Both the position numbers and the translations under genes were made by a program. From Nitrospira japonica (GTDB lineage: Bacteria; Nitrospirota; Nitrospiria; Nitrospirales; Nitrospiraceae), in contig NZ_LT828648.1 in assembly GCF_900169565.1 (NCBI RefSeq), positions 3,446,501 to 3,510,500 on the forward strand: a DNA stretch of 64,000 nt, in the 5' to 3' direction. Numbering within the stretch: position 1 is the first letter of the stretch; every line of letters begins with the position of its first letter. The notes below the pieces were generated by a model. It was not told the DNA's origin, searched no databases, and worked only from the letters and a program-made list of their open reading frames with translations. This document shows positions 50,324-59,479 of the stretch, one piece after another.

Positions 50324-50469
50324 CGCGCCATTTTAGAAAACCAGCCCCGTCCGATCAATCGGGGGACTTGATCGGTTCAACCGTCTCAGCTAGAAGACGA
50401 TGCTTCCGCAAGCTATAGATGGATAAAAACCTGAGTAATTGGCCCCCAGATGAAAGGAGCAGAAGACAG

Positions 50470-50814
50470 ATGATCACTCACCTTTCAGCACAAGCTTCAA
50501 CGATCGGGTCGGCCCTGCTTGCCGGGTGCGTCCTTGTCATGCCAATGGCGCTGGCATCGGCAAAAAGCAGCAAGTCGTCCGTGGTGGTTGTGGACGCCAC
50601 ACAGGGGCCGGTGCCGTCAGTACAGGCAGAAGCCGTCCGCTTAAAACAGGCTGGCGCTGAGTCGGTCCATGTCAAACTGGAGAACATTTCCGAACTTCAC
50701 GATCCCCAACTCATTCCGCTTATCGAAGGCGAAGTGCAGGATATGCTCGCGAAAAATGGCTTCTCGCCAAAACAGATCTCATTCGAGCGGTGTCCCAAGA
50801 GCTGCCCTCGTTAG
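50470..50814 (+). CDS. Small exported protein of unknown function
   Basis: A 114-residue protein with a signal segment (STIGSALLAGCVLVMPMALASA) and a mature part with two alpha-beta segments (VHVKLENISELHDPQLIPLIEGEVQDMLAKNGFSPKQISFERCPKSC), ending in two cysteines. I do not recognise the family. ATG at 50470 has AAAGGAG about 10 bp upstream, better than the ATG 17 codons earlier. Confidence 0.6.
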   Translation: MITHLSAQASTIGSALLAGCVLVMPMALASAKSSKSSVVVVDATQGPVPSVQAEAVRLKQAGAESVHVKLENISELHDPQLIPLIEGEVQDMLAKNGFSPKQISFERCPKSCPR

Positions 50815-50873
50815 GAAACGGCATCGCGTGACGGAACATGGATTCCTTCGCGCCGGCGTGAGGACGAGTGGGC

Positions 50874-51413
50874 TTATCGCTTCTTGGCAGGAGGATACTT
50901 GGTAAACGCTTCCGCGACTCCGTCCTTGACGAGCTGCATATTCTCCTCCGATTCACTCTCCAGTGTGCTCACGATCCTGGCACGCCACACCAATTCATTC
51001 TTGGAGGATTCCGCCAGGTCCACAACCAATGTCCCCTCCTCATAATCATAGGTGGTCACACCACCGCCATAATACCCGGCACGCCAGCCGTATCGTGGCC
51101 CATAGGGGCCGGTGCTCTCGATTTGCTGTTTCTCTTTCACACCGACCCACAAATGCACCAATAGGTCAGGACGAGCGTCCAGGCCTACCCGATGCAGACC
51201 TTTTGCGGTCATCTGTTCAGCCACCACCCCTTCGATCTGCTTCCGAAGAATCGCATTATTCAGCAGACCTCCCTGATCCGTGTCTGTCAGACCAGTGAAC
51301 GCAAACGTGCGAAACGCGGTAAAGTCGGCCGTCGGATCCGACGTGGTCTGAACATTCGGCCCGGTACAGCCTGCGGCCGCCAAGAGCCACACACAGACGA
51401 TCAAGATTCTCAT
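50874..51413 (-). CDS. DUF4136-family lipoprotein
   Basis: A 179-residue lipoprotein. The signal has a lipobox WLLAAAGC. The mature part has DFTAFRTFAFTG near the N-terminus, VAEQMTAKGLHRVGLDARPDLLVHLWVG, and VDLAESSKNELVWRARIVSTL, which are typical of DUF4136. Function is unknown. GGAGA lies about 8 bp before the ATG at 51413. Confidence 0.85.
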   Translation of the reverse strand: MRILIVCVWLLAAAGCTGPNVQTTSDPTADFTAFRTFAFTGLTDTDQGGLLNNAILRKQIEGVVAEQMTAKGLHRVGLDARPDLLVHLWVGVKEKQQIESTGPYGPRYGWRAGYYGGGVTTYDYEEGTLVVDLAESSKNELVWRARIVSTLESESEENMQLVKDGVAEAFTKYPPAKKR

Positions 51414-51614
51414 AGTATTGGTCTCCATTGACGAGGGGTCGCGCGACGCATGATCGCAGAACATGTCAATTCATGCAAATAGTCGCTCATGCGGGAAGAT
51501 AACGGAGCCGCTTGAATCGCCGAACCAGCGCAGCGGATAATAGCTTTGGACCGACCGGCGCCTGTGGCCGGCCATCTATTTATTTATCTTGTTGAGATAA
51601 AGGAGGCGAGCGTC

Positions 51615-51962
51615 ATGGCATTACTGATCACCGCCGAATGTATCAACTGCGGAGCCTGTCTGCCGGAATGTCCGAACGAGGCCATCTTCGAGAATCGCAG
51701 CGACGCGGAAGCGAAGGGGCATCATGTGGGCGACGATCAGGGAGTGGGAGACGGCATCTATGTGATTACCCATGATCGCTGCACCGAGTGTGTCGGCCAT
51801 TTTGACGAACCTCAATGCGCGGCGGTCTGTCCAGTCGACAACTGCTGCATCTCCGATCCTGCCTACCCGGAAACAACGGATGTCTTGCTGGAAAAGGCAA
51901 AGACACTCAATCCTGACAAAGCCATCGATCCGGCAAAAGTGTGGAGCGGCGTGCGGAACTGA
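51615..51962 (+). CDS. YfhL-like 2[4Fe-4S] ferredoxin
   Basis: A 115-residue ferredoxin. The first cluster motif is CINCGACLPECPNEA and the second CTECVGHFDEPQCAAVCPVDNC, with the long insert between the first and second Cys pairs typical of YfhL/Alvin-type proteins. It carries electrons in the cytoplasm. AAAGGAGG is 6 bp before the ATG. No partner enzyme is adjacent. Confidence 0.93.
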   Translation: MALLITAECINCGACLPECPNEAIFENRSDAEAKGHHVGDDQGVGDGIYVITHDRCTECVGHFDEPQCAAVCPVDNCCISDPAYPETTDVLLEKAKTLNPDKAIDPAKVWSGVRN

Positions 51963-52029
51963 TCCCGGCTGAAGTACGAAGCGAAGAACCTCTACCTTTC
52001 TTGCTTTGGCAGAACCGGAACGATCAGTC

Positions 52030-52332
52030 ATGGCTGATAAAATTCCAAAAGTGATTTCAAGTGCTACCGTCATCAAAGCGTTGGCCAAGGTTTTTGCGTT
52101 CCAAGCCATCGAAATCAACCTATTACGGTTGCATGCAGGAATATCCGATGCCAAATGGAAGGCGCTCAAGACCGAAGCCTTCAAGAAAACGTACGCGAAG
52201 CAACGCTCCTTTTATGAAGATCGCTTGATGGGTGCGTTCGCTTTGGAGCGTATTTCACAGTCTGAACGTGAGACAAGACTCCTGGAACTCTGGCTCAAAC
52301 AGAGTGAGGATTCCCCTAAAGACGAACCCTGA
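52030..52332 (+). CDS. Small protein of unknown function
   Basis: A 100-residue, mostly helical and charged protein (FAFQAIEINLLRLHAGISDAKWKALKTEAFKKTYAK). No signal peptide or family was recognised. It follows the ferredoxin by 67 bp on the same strand and ends just before a strong terminator. ATG at 52030 is preferred over the TTG at 52006. Confidence 0.6.
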   Translation: MADKIPKVISSATVIKALAKVFAFQAIEINLLRLHAGISDAKWKALKTEAFKKTYAKQRSFYEDRLMGAFALERISQSERETRLLELWLKQSEDSPKDEP

Positions 52333-52333
52333 A

Positions 52334-52360
52334 CCAGTGCTCTCACCATGAGAGCACTGG
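52334..52360. terminator. Strong terminator hairpin
   Basis: A perfect 12-bp stem CCAGTGCTCTCA/TGAGAGCACTGG with a CCA loop directly follows a stop codon, trailed by CCTTTCCT. It ends the ferredoxin transcript. Confidence 0.85.
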
Positions 52361-52424
52361 CCTTTCCTGTCAGTGCCGTGTCTCCCGTGTCACAGCCCGT
52401 GCAAAGGAGATTCGAAGATCGTTC

Positions 52425-52985
52425 ATGAGGACTCTCCAATCGCTCGGGATCGGCTGCATCTTTCTCGCGGTTGCTGCTTGCGGCGGCATCGAGCACCGGG
52501 AACCCCTCACGACGGTGGCGACGGTCGATCTATCCCGATATGCCGGTACCTGGCATGAAATTGCGCGGCTGCCCATGTGGTTTCAGCGGCACTGCGTGGA
52601 TTCAAAAGCGATCTACACGAGTCGTCCCGACGGCACGGTCGGCGTGCACAACGAATGTACGACTGATTCCGGCGGACTTGATCAAGCGGACGGTGTGGCG
52701 ACCGTAGTCGATCACAATACGAATGCCCGTCTCGCCGTGGTCTTCGACAATTTCTTCTCGCGGCTCTTCGGTTCCTCACGTCAAGGCAACTACTGGATTC
52801 TCGATCTTGATCCCGACTATCGCGTTGCGATGGTGGGCACGCCTGATCGCCGATATCTCTGGATCTTGTCTCGTACACCTGACCTTGACGAACCCGCTTA
52901 CGAGCACCTCGTCGCAAAGGCTCAAGGGCTTGGGTTTCCCGTCGGGGACCTCATCCGGACGAGACGTCCCCTCCATAACCCGTAA
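52425..52985 (+). CDS. Lipocalin-family lipoprotein (Blc-like)
   Basis: A 186-residue outer-membrane lipoprotein with lipobox FLAVAAC. The lipocalin hallmark YAGTWHEIARLPMWFQR is at residues 39-53, then GTVGVHNECTTDSGGLDQADGVATV, a beta-barrel strand set and GNYWILDLDPDYRVAMVGTPDRRYLWILSRTP with the conserved C-terminal arginine. Blc proteins bind lipids or lysophospholipids during stress. GTG/ATG alternatives were not needed. Confidence 0.93.
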   Translation: MRTLQSLGIGCIFLAVAACGGIEHREPLTTVATVDLSRYAGTWHEIARLPMWFQRHCVDSKAIYTSRPDGTVGVHNECTTDSGGLDQADGVATVVDHNTNARLAVVFDNFFSRLFGSSRQGNYWILDLDPDYRVAMVGTPDRRYLWILSRTPDLDEPAYEHLVAKAQGLGFPVGDLIRTRRPLHNP

Positions 52986-53072
52986 TCCGTTTCGCGGGAA
53001 CGCAGAAAGAGGAGCGATTGGGGCAAGAAATGCTAAGGAGAAAGAGGGCCCACGGGAACGTGCAGCCTCTGC

Positions 53073-53795
53073 TCAAGCCGTCGCTTCCATATATAAGGAT
53101 TGTGGCTTGTACTCAGAGCCGTCCTCTTTGACCTCGAGGCCGAACGACTGCCAGTCAGGGATCGCGCTGTTATTGAAGCTCCGCACTCGAATATTGCCAA
53201 AGCCATTCTCTCGAAGCAGGTGAGCCAGGTTGCATTGGTCATACATCCATTGATGGGTCTCCCCTCTCGCGCGCGCATCTCCTAAGAGAAGATTTTCAAG
53301 CGCTCTCCGGAGGAACGGCTGGTGTCTCGTCCCATACGCCTCTCTTCGAACCATTTGTTCAATCATCTCTGAAACGTATCGTTCATGATCGCAAGCCGAA
53401 CTGGGATCGTCCTTGACCTGTGCGACATGCTGCAAATAGGCACGAGCCAAATACTCCAAGTCCGGGACCACAATTCGGTGAATGCCGCCGGAAACCAAGA
53501 CTCGTTTGACTTCCTGCAAAAATACAGGAGCCTTGCTCCGGTCTATATGTTCGAACATATGGGAATGGTACACCGCATCGACGCTGCGATCGTGAAACGG
53601 CAAGCCCTTCCGAATGTCATGAACCAGAATTGAGCGGTCCAACCCGCGAAGCTTGTTTCGCCTGTCCTCGCCCAGAACGATGGGCGAGCACAATCTAAAA
53701 AAATAGTTACTCTTGATCGTCAGATAAATCGACCAATCGATATTGATCGCCTTCGGGCTGGTCTTGGTGCCGCAACCTAAATTTAAGACCTTCAT
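53073..53795 (-). CDS. Class I SAM-dependent methyltransferase
   Basis: A 240-residue methyltransferase starting MKVLNLGCGTKTSPKAINIDW, in which motif I LNLGCGTKT lies at the very N-terminus, with AVYHSHMFEHIDRSKAPVFLQEVKRVLVSGGIHRIVVPDL as motifs IV-V. It resembles methyltransferases found with glycan synthesis. The first half is lower in GC than neighbours. The substrate is unknown. Confidence 0.9.
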   Translation of the reverse strand: MKVLNLGCGTKTSPKAINIDWSIYLTIKSNYFFRLCSPIVLGEDRRNKLRGLDRSILVHDIRKGLPFHDRSVDAVYHSHMFEHIDRSKAPVFLQEVKRVLVSGGIHRIVVPDLEYLARAYLQHVAQVKDDPSSACDHERYVSEMIEQMVRREAYGTRHQPFLRRALENLLLGDARARGETHQWMYDQCNLAHLLRENGFGNIRVRSFNNSAIPDWQSFGLEVKEDGSEYKPQSLYMEATA

Positions 53796-53920
53796 AAAGA
53801 TCTCATCATTCTCTTACCGGTTGAGGGGTCGCTTGGCGCTTCCGACACTGTGACCGGCTTCAGGAATGCGAAGACGCCCGACAGCGTCTTGGTCGATTGC
53901 CACGGGACAAGCTCGTCCGA

Positions 53921-54124
53921 TCAATAACGCCCAGGCTGGCTCCGGCTATACGGATCCATGCTTGAAGCCGGCGGACGTTCGTCGAAACGATACTGGCCCG
54001 ACTGCGGCGACCGCATATCGAGATTGTGCGAGGGGCGATTTCGATCGGATGGATCATTGGCACAGCCAATGATCATGGCACCGGCCATGAGGGTCAACGA
54101 GAGCGTGCAGAGAATGCGAATCAT
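53921..54124 (-). CDS. Small lipoprotein of unknown function
   Basis: A 67-residue lipoprotein with lipobox MAGAMIIGC and a short, polar, proline-rich mature part that looks disordered. GAAGGAGG lies 7 bp before the ATG at 54124. No family is recognised. Confidence 0.7.
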   Translation of the reverse strand: MIRILCTLSLTLMAGAMIIGCANDPSDRNRPSHNLDMRSPQSGQYRFDERPPASSMDPYSRSQPGRY

Positions 54125-54344
54125 GCTGGACCTCCTTCGTCATGTGGAGTTACTTCATCTTGCCATATCACTCCACGACCCCGATAGTGTTGATGGTGAC
54201 GGACAAGATAAAGGGACAACTCGTCCCATACAGATGGTGCAATAGCCCTGCCTAGGGGTTTGAACAGTGGGATAGATAGTGTGCGCTGCGTACAATCCAC
54301 TTTAACCATCACAATCCACTGCATGCTCAGAGGAGGGTTTACTC

Positions 54345-54770
54345 ATGACTGAAGCCGCATCACATGGAAAAGTGATCTCCCTGGAGTACACCGTCAAGCT
54401 GGAAGACGGCCAACTGGTGGACACGAATGTGGGACAAGACCCTCTGACCTACACGCAAGGCGCCAATCAGATTATCCGGGGCGTCGAGGCGGCAGTGGAG
54501 GGCATGGAGATCGGACAAACCAAACAGGCTATTGTGCCTCCAACGGAAGGCTATGGCGATCGAGACCCAAACGCAGTCCATGAAGTGCCAAAAGAGAAGG
54601 TGCCTCAGGAAGCCAAGGTCGGCACCATGCTGCATGGGAAAGATTCGAGCGGCCGTAAGATCCAACCGACTGTATCGGCAATCAAGGACGATACAGTGAT
54701 TCTAGACTTCAACCATCCGCTTGCGGGCAAGACCCTTCACTTCGATCTGAAGGTGCTGAACATCAGCTGA
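54345..54770 (+). CDS. FKBP-type peptidyl-prolyl isomerase (SlyD-like)
   Basis: A 141-residue SlyD-type PPIase. It has VISLEYTVKLEDGQLVDTNVGQDPLTYTQGANQIIRGVEAAVEGMEIGQTKQAIVPPTEGYG, the FKBP-plus-insert arrangement, and DFNHPLAGKTLHFDLKVLNI at the end, which is the SlyD consensus. It lacks the His-rich metal-binding tail of E. coli SlyD. AGAGGAGGG precedes the ATG. Confidence 0.95.
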   Translation: MTEAASHGKVISLEYTVKLEDGQLVDTNVGQDPLTYTQGANQIIRGVEAAVEGMEIGQTKQAIVPPTEGYGDRDPNAVHEVPKEKVPQEAKVGTMLHGKDSSGRKIQPTVSAIKDDTVILDFNHPLAGKTLHFDLKVLNIS

Positions 54771-54978
54771 TTGGAAGTGAGTCAGCGCACAACTCCGATT
54801 TGTTCCCTGACAAGTCGGACTCATTCTTACGGTTTCGCACAGTGTTCATACACGTATTTTGTGACTCCCATTCAACTCAACCCTCTTGCTTTGCTGACTC
54901 CGCAGTCCTAAGATTTGGTGCCGCGTAGACAGCCGAGCACGGATACGGGCCTCATTTCTGTTTAGGGTGAAGGCACCT

Positions 54979-56796
54979 ATGCTCGCCATCGAGCAAGCAT
55001 TATCCGGAACGCGTACCTCTCATCCCCTACCTCGTATTCGGCCTCTCCCCCATTCTGTGGTTGGTTTGTCCCTTCTGCACACAGGGAGTCGCACCCAGAT
55101 CGTGGTCCTGTTGTGCAGTCTTGTCGCAGGCTATGTTCTCGCCGGAAAGCTTGGCCTTCAACTGGCGACTTTTCATCCCAGTGCCACTCCGGTATGGCCT
55201 CCTACTGGAATCAGTCTGGCGGCCTTTCTTCTGCTGGGATATGGGGTGTGGCCGGCGATTTTTCTCGGAGCGTTTACGGTCAATGTCACCACGGCTGGTT
55301 CGATTGTCTCCTCTCTCGGAATCGCGACTGGAAATACCCTGGAGGGGCTCGTCGGCGCCTATCTGATCAACCGATTGGCGAACGGTCGCAAACTGTTCGA
55401 GCAACAAGGCGATACGCTGAGGTTTGTGCTTCTGGCGGCTCTGATCAGCACCACCGTGAGCGCAACGTTCGGAGTCACCACGCTCTCCCTGGGAGGGTAT
55501 GCAGCCTGGGAAAAGTATCGTGTGATTTGGACGACCTGGTGGCTCGGCGATGCCGTTGGCGCGCTCATCGTCACCCCGGCAATCATTCTCTGGGCATTGG
55601 AGCCGTCGCTCAATTGGGATCGCATCCGACTGCTGGAAATAGGCCTCTCAATCTCGCTGCTCTGCTTCGTCACATCGATTGTGTTTCAGAGCAGCCAGGC
55701 AATGACCGGTCCTAACTATCCGCTCGCCTTCCTTACTCTCTCTATCTTGATATGGGTGGCGGTCCGGCTAGGGCCTCGTGAGACCGTCACCGCCATTCTG
55801 CTGTGTGCTGGGATCGCCATCTGGGGCACGTTGCGAGGCTCCGGTCCCTTTGCCCGTATCGATCAACATGAAAGCTTGTTGCTGTTACAGGCTTTTATCG
55901 CCGTCATTGCCGTCACGGCATTGGTATTAGCCGTCGGCGTGTCCGAACGTCGACGCGCGGAACAGGATCTTGATGAGTTGAACCAAACCCTGGAACGAAG
56001 GATTCAGGATCGAACAAGCACCCTCCAAGCGACGGTCGAGCAGCTTCAAGAGTTCGATCGGCTGAAAAGTGCCTTTGTCGGCGTCGTCTCTCATGAATTA
56101 CGGACCCCGCTGACCTCGATCATGATCCTTTCGGAGAACTTGCTGGGCGAACTGGCGGGTCCATTAAATGAGAAGCAGGCGCACTATGCCTCCCGAATCC
56201 AATTCAATGCAGACCGGCTCAGGCACATGTTGAATGAATTGCTGAACCTGTCAAAAATTGAATCCGGCAAGGTGGAGCTTCACCCAACGGCGCTGTCGCT
56301 TCACGAACTACTCGCCGAGGTCGTCGAAGTTTTACAGCCTCTCGCTCAGCAAAAGTCGATCGCAATGAACATAGCCTCCATGGAGAGTCTCCCCAACGTT
56401 CGCGCGGATCGGGACAAACTCTACGAGGTGCTCGCCAATTTACTCGAGAATGCGATTAAATTTACGCCATCGGGTGGCAGTGTTCATATCGGGGCAGAGG
56501 TCTTGGACGATCGGCATATCAGGATGAACGTCTCGGATACAGGGTGTGGCATCTCCGAAGAGCATCTCCCCAGGATCTTTGACAAGTTTTATCGGGTACA
56601 GCCGAACTCTGGGACCGGATCTGGCCTAGGGCTCGCCATTGCGAAAGGGCTCGTGGAGTTGCATGGGGGAACCCTTGGAGTGGAGAGCGTTCTAGGAAAA
56701 GGGACTGACTTCTACCTCACTCTCCCCTATACAACCTCTCCTTCCTTCCCCCGTGCAACAATAGACTCGACCGGCAGTCGGGATAGCCTAGCCTAG
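54979..56796 (+). CDS. MASE1-domain sensor histidine kinase
   Basis: A 605-residue kinase. Residues about 30-330 are an eight-to-ten-helix MASE1 sensor (LAGKLGLQLATFHPSATPVWPPTGISLAAFLLLG). A coiled coil then leads to HisKA with VSHELRTPLTSIMILSENLL, and the ATPase with NLLENAIKFTPSG, DTGCGIS and GSGLGLAIAKGLVELHGG. There is no receiver. The response regulator is not adjacent. ATG at 54979 has GAAGG 7 bp upstream; a GTG four codons earlier is possible. Confidence 0.93.
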   Translation: MLAIEQALSGTRTSHPLPRIRPLPHSVVGLSLLHTGSRTQIVVLLCSLVAGYVLAGKLGLQLATFHPSATPVWPPTGISLAAFLLLGYGVWPAIFLGAFTVNVTTAGSIVSSLGIATGNTLEGLVGAYLINRLANGRKLFEQQGDTLRFVLLAALISTTVSATFGVTTLSLGGYAAWEKYRVIWTTWWLGDAVGALIVTPAIILWALEPSLNWDRIRLLEIGLSISLLCFVTSIVFQSSQAMTGPNYPLAFLTLSILIWVAVRLGPRETVTAILLCAGIAIWGTLRGSGPFARIDQHESLLLLQAFIAVIAVTALVLAVGVSERRRAEQDLDELNQTLERRIQDRTSTLQATVEQLQEFDRLKSAFVGVVSHELRTPLTSIMILSENLLGELAGPLNEKQAHYASRIQFNADRLRHMLNELLNLSKIESGKVELHPTALSLHELLAEVVEVLQPLAQQKSIAMNIASMESLPNVRADRDKLYEVLANLLENAIKFTPSGGSVHIGAEVLDDRHIRMNVSDTGCGISEEHLPRIFDKFYRVQPNSGTGSGLGLAIAKGLVELHGGTLGVESVLGKGTDFYLTLPYTTSPSFPRATIDSTGSRDSLA

Positions 56797-57317
56797 TGGA
56801 CCGACAACGGGGAGGACGGAACGTACTGAGGATCGATATTCTCCCACACGTTGTGCTTTCCGCTGGTGTCCCAGCCTCGCATGTACAGCAGTAACAGCAC
56901 CGGCTCGGTTTGGAATCGTTCAGCCGTCACTCGTCCGGCCACCGTGACGCGTCCCCAGTTTTGATAATTGGACGGAAGCTGTTTCTGCGGCACCGCGACC
57001 CAATATTCCCCGGCTTCCGGACCGCTCAGACTCGGCGGGCGATGAGGCTTGTAATCCTGATCGAGCGGGCGATTCTTGAGGTGCAGGAACACGTACTGTT
57101 CGTTCTGCTCCTCTTCGACAATGGTCCCTCCCAAGAGCACGACCTTTCCCACGTGGGCCGGCAGATCGGAACTCAGACTCGTCAGCGTGACGCTCGTATC
57201 GGCCATCCAGATATATCGCCGCGGCACGGAAGAACACCCGATCGCAACCACGACGCTGACAACTACGACGAGAGAGGAAGTCCATCGATAGAAACTGGTA
57301 CGGGCGGTCATCGTCAT
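56793..57317 (-). CDS. Slp-family outer-membrane lipoprotein
   Basis: A 174-residue lipoprotein with lipobox VVVAIGC. The mature part has the Slp pattern: HVGKVVLLGGTIVEEEQNEQYVFLHLKNRPLDQDYKPHRPPSLSGPEAGEYWVAVP. Slp proteins are stress-induced outer-membrane lipoproteins. Its stop overlaps the end of the convergent kinase by 4 bp. AAGGAG lies 5 bp before the ATG at 57317. Confidence 0.88.
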   Translation of the reverse strand: MTMTARTSFYRWTSSLVVVVSVVVAIGCSSVPRRYIWMADTSVTLTSLSSDLPAHVGKVVLLGGTIVEEEQNEQYVFLHLKNRPLDQDYKPHRPPSLSGPEAGEYWVAVPQKQLPSNYQNWGRVTVAGRVTAERFQTEPVLLLLYMRGWDTSGKHNVWENIDPQYVPSSPLSVH

Positions 57318-57383
57318 GCTTCTCCTTGAGCGATGAAAAAAAGACGGCACATTCTAGTGAGTCCGACATGCACAGTCCAGGTA

Positions 57384-57683
57384 CTATCTCACGGCAGAAT
57401 ATCGTCGGATATCCGCCTCGGCGGCGAGATGCCCCGTCAGCCCCACAATCGCATTCTTCAGGTGTTCGGTGGCAAAATGCGCCTGCTCGTCCACAGCACT
57501 CTCCCACTCTTCGACGGACACAAATTCTTGCGGATCCGATCGGTTCTGAAGAAACTCATAACTGATACACCCCGGCTCCTTGCGGGTCGCATCGACGAGC
57601 GCGATCAGAATCGCGCGGACCTGCTCCACGCTGCTCGTCTTCGCAGTCACTCTGGCCAGCACTCTCACTCGATTGTCCGGCAT
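57384..57683 (-). CDS. Antibiotic-biosynthesis mono-oxygenase (ABM)-family protein
   Basis: A 99-residue YgiN-like ABM protein with VRVLARVTAKTSSVEQVRAILIALVDATRKEPGCISYEFLQNRSDPQEFVSVEEWESAVDEQAHFAT. Such cofactor-free mono-oxygenases act on quinols or polyketides. It stands alone. Confidence 0.93.
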   Translation of the reverse strand: MPDNRVRVLARVTAKTSSVEQVRAILIALVDATRKEPGCISYEFLQNRSDPQEFVSVEEWESAVDEQAHFATEHLKNAIVGLTGHLAAEADIRRYSAVR

Positions 57684-57876
57684 GTCATTTCTCCGTTGAT
57701 TGGTTATTCGATACTTCCCGGCTTTCTGGCGGGCCAGCCTAGTCTGAACTCAGACGATGATCAAGAAGGAAGAAAGCCGTGGCATCAGGTCTAAGGACTG
57801 TCCTAAACAATTCGGAGAGCGGGACGAGTAGGAAAATAGGGCGGAAGACAATAGTGAAGGAAGGGACCACACCGGC

Positions 57877-58140
57877 TCAATACAACGGCTTGCCGGTTCC
57901 CGGAGGGTTAATTTTCTCAACGTGCATAGCGCCGACGCCGGCCTGTGCCTCTGCATCCCCTTTTTTTGCCGACTCCATGAATTCACGAAAGGCAGTGGGA
58001 TAGTCTTTGCGGTCAAACGCGGCGATGCCTCGCTGAGTATCGGCGTAGGATGGGATGCAATACAGGCAGAGACCGACCACAACGAACAGGCCAAGAGCCG
58101 ATCGGATCTCCGATGCTCGATGCCCCACCATGGCCTCCAA
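57877..58140 (-). CDS. Short exported Sel1/TPR-like protein, possibly truncated
   Basis: An 87-residue protein with an N-terminal signal (LGLFVVVGLCLYCIPSYA) followed by one Sel1-type repeat, GIAAFDRKDYPTAFREFMESAKKGDAEAQAGVG. Sel1 proteins usually have several repeats, so this may be a remnant or a short one-repeat protein. An in-frame ATG three codons in is also possible. Confidence 0.6.
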   Translation of the reverse strand: MEAMVGHRASEIRSALGLFVVVGLCLYCIPSYADTQRGIAAFDRKDYPTAFREFMESAKKGDAEAQAGVGAMHVEKINPPGTGKPLY

Positions 58141-58323
58141 CGCAAGTGCCGCTCAAAAGGAGAGGCCGTGATGCTACGCTTCCCCTCATCTTCTGGTCAA
58201 GCAAACCGGGTGCGAGACAAGAAGGTAGGCTGGCTGCATGGGACTTGATGGACATGGTAAAGTCCGATCCGTCCTTTGCGAACGATTCGAGACAGCGTGC
58301 CGACCCTGAGCACAAGGCCGTGG

Positions 58324-58716
58324 ATGAAAAATAAAAAGCCCATTCCTACACCTGATGAACCGTTTCCATGGAAGAGTCCGTTTGCGGCACTGAAGGATGC
58401 AATACCTCCGTCGCCAACCGAGTCAGCTGCCCGCAAGCCGGTTGATAGGCTGGCACCCGCTCCAACACGAAATCGTGGGCGTGTGGATATCCTTCGTTCA
58501 ACCGCACATCGAGGCAGTAAGACCGTGACCGTGATCACAGGTTTTGTCGGCATCAGCCAGTCCGAAAAGGAGCGCCTGGCGAAAGCAATGCAAAAGGCTT
58601 GTGGCGCGGGAGGCACCGTGAAAGAAGGACGGATCGAGATTCAAGGTGATCACCGTGACGCCGTCGCACACATCTTGAGCGACGCGGGCTTCCGTCCCGT
58701 CTTCGCCGGAGGCTGA
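58324..58716 (+). CDS. SUI1/YciH-family translation factor
   Basis: A 130-residue protein whose last 70 residues form the SUI1/eIF1-like fold (KTVTVITGFVGISQSEKERLAKAMQKACGAGGTVKEGRIEIQGDHRDAVAHILSDAGFRP). The first 55 residues are proline-rich and linker-like, longer than in E. coli YciH. Its role in bacterial initiation is not well established. The ATG at 58324 begins MKNKKPIPTPD. Confidence 0.9.
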   Translation: MKNKKPIPTPDEPFPWKSPFAALKDAIPPSPTESAARKPVDRLAPAPTRNRGRVDILRSTAHRGSKTVTVITGFVGISQSEKERLAKAMQKACGAGGTVKEGRIEIQGDHRDAVAHILSDAGFRPVFAGG

Positions 58717-58763
58717 GCCGCTTTACATGCCCTGATCCATTTTATAGAGAGGACACATGAGTC

Positions 58764-59438
58764 ATGCGTAAAGTAGTTGTCGGCGCGATGGTTTCCATGG
58801 ACGGCGTCATGCAGGCCCCCGGCGGACCTGAGGAAGACCCCACCGGCGGCTTCACGTTCGGGGGCTGGACCGCTGTACTGGGAGACGATCCGGTTTTCGG
58901 CGAAGCGCTCGGGAAGTTGTTCGATGAGCCGTTCGACTTGCTGCTCGGACGACGCACCTATGAGATCTTCGCCGCCTACTGGCCCTACGCCGAGGGCGGG
59001 CCGTCCGACGACATCGCCAGGATTTTCAATCGCGTCACCAAGTACGTGGCGACGCGCAAGGGCATGGACCTGACCTGGAACGGCTCCAGAACACTACGCG
59101 ATGCCGTCAAGGATGTGGCGAAACTGAAGCAAGAGGATGGCCCGACCCTCCTCACTCAAGGCAGCACGGAGCTCGTGCACGCGTTGCTTTCCGCCGGCCT
59201 TGTCGATGAGATCTGCACCTTCACCTTTCCCCTGCTGCTCGGCAAGGGCAAACGGCTGTTCAACGCCGACAGCCAGCCACGCACATTCAAATTGACGCAC
59301 AGCGCCGTTTCGCCGAACGGACTCGTCGCCGCGACGTATGTGCGCGGTGGCGAAGTGAAGACAGGGACCGTCGGCGGGCCTGTCGAGCCCTCGACCGCCG
59401 AACTGGCACGCCGCGAGAGGCTGAGGCATGAAGACTAA
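58764..59438 (+). CDS. Dihydrofolate reductase/RibD C-terminal family protein
   Basis: A 224-residue RibD_C-fold protein with RKVVVGAMVSMDGVMQAPGGPEEDPTGGFTFGGW, LLLGRRTYEIFAAYWP, and GPTLLTQGSTELVHALLSAGLVDEICTFTFPLLLGKGKRLF. It has an extra 30-residue charged tail. An NADPH-dependent reductase activity on an unknown small molecule is likely. Confidence 0.93.
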   Translation: MRKVVVGAMVSMDGVMQAPGGPEEDPTGGFTFGGWTAVLGDDPVFGEALGKLFDEPFDLLLGRRTYEIFAAYWPYAEGGPSDDIARIFNRVTKYVATRKGMDLTWNGSRTLRDAVKDVAKLKQEDGPTLLTQGSTELVHALLSAGLVDEICTFTFPLLLGKGKRLFNADSQPRTFKLTHSAVSPNGLVAATYVRGGEVKTGTVGGPVEPSTAELARRERLRHED

Positions 59439-59479
59439 AGCAACACGGATGATCCCGAAGCTTGTCTGTTAAGCATGGA

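Noticed and set aside
54121-54324. A minus-strand frame with a tail like an integrase (LVRHHQHYRGRGVIWQ)
   Set aside because: The resemblance to transposase C-terminal HYHxERPHQGL segments is weak and there is no catalytic core, so it may be a tiny remnant or chance.
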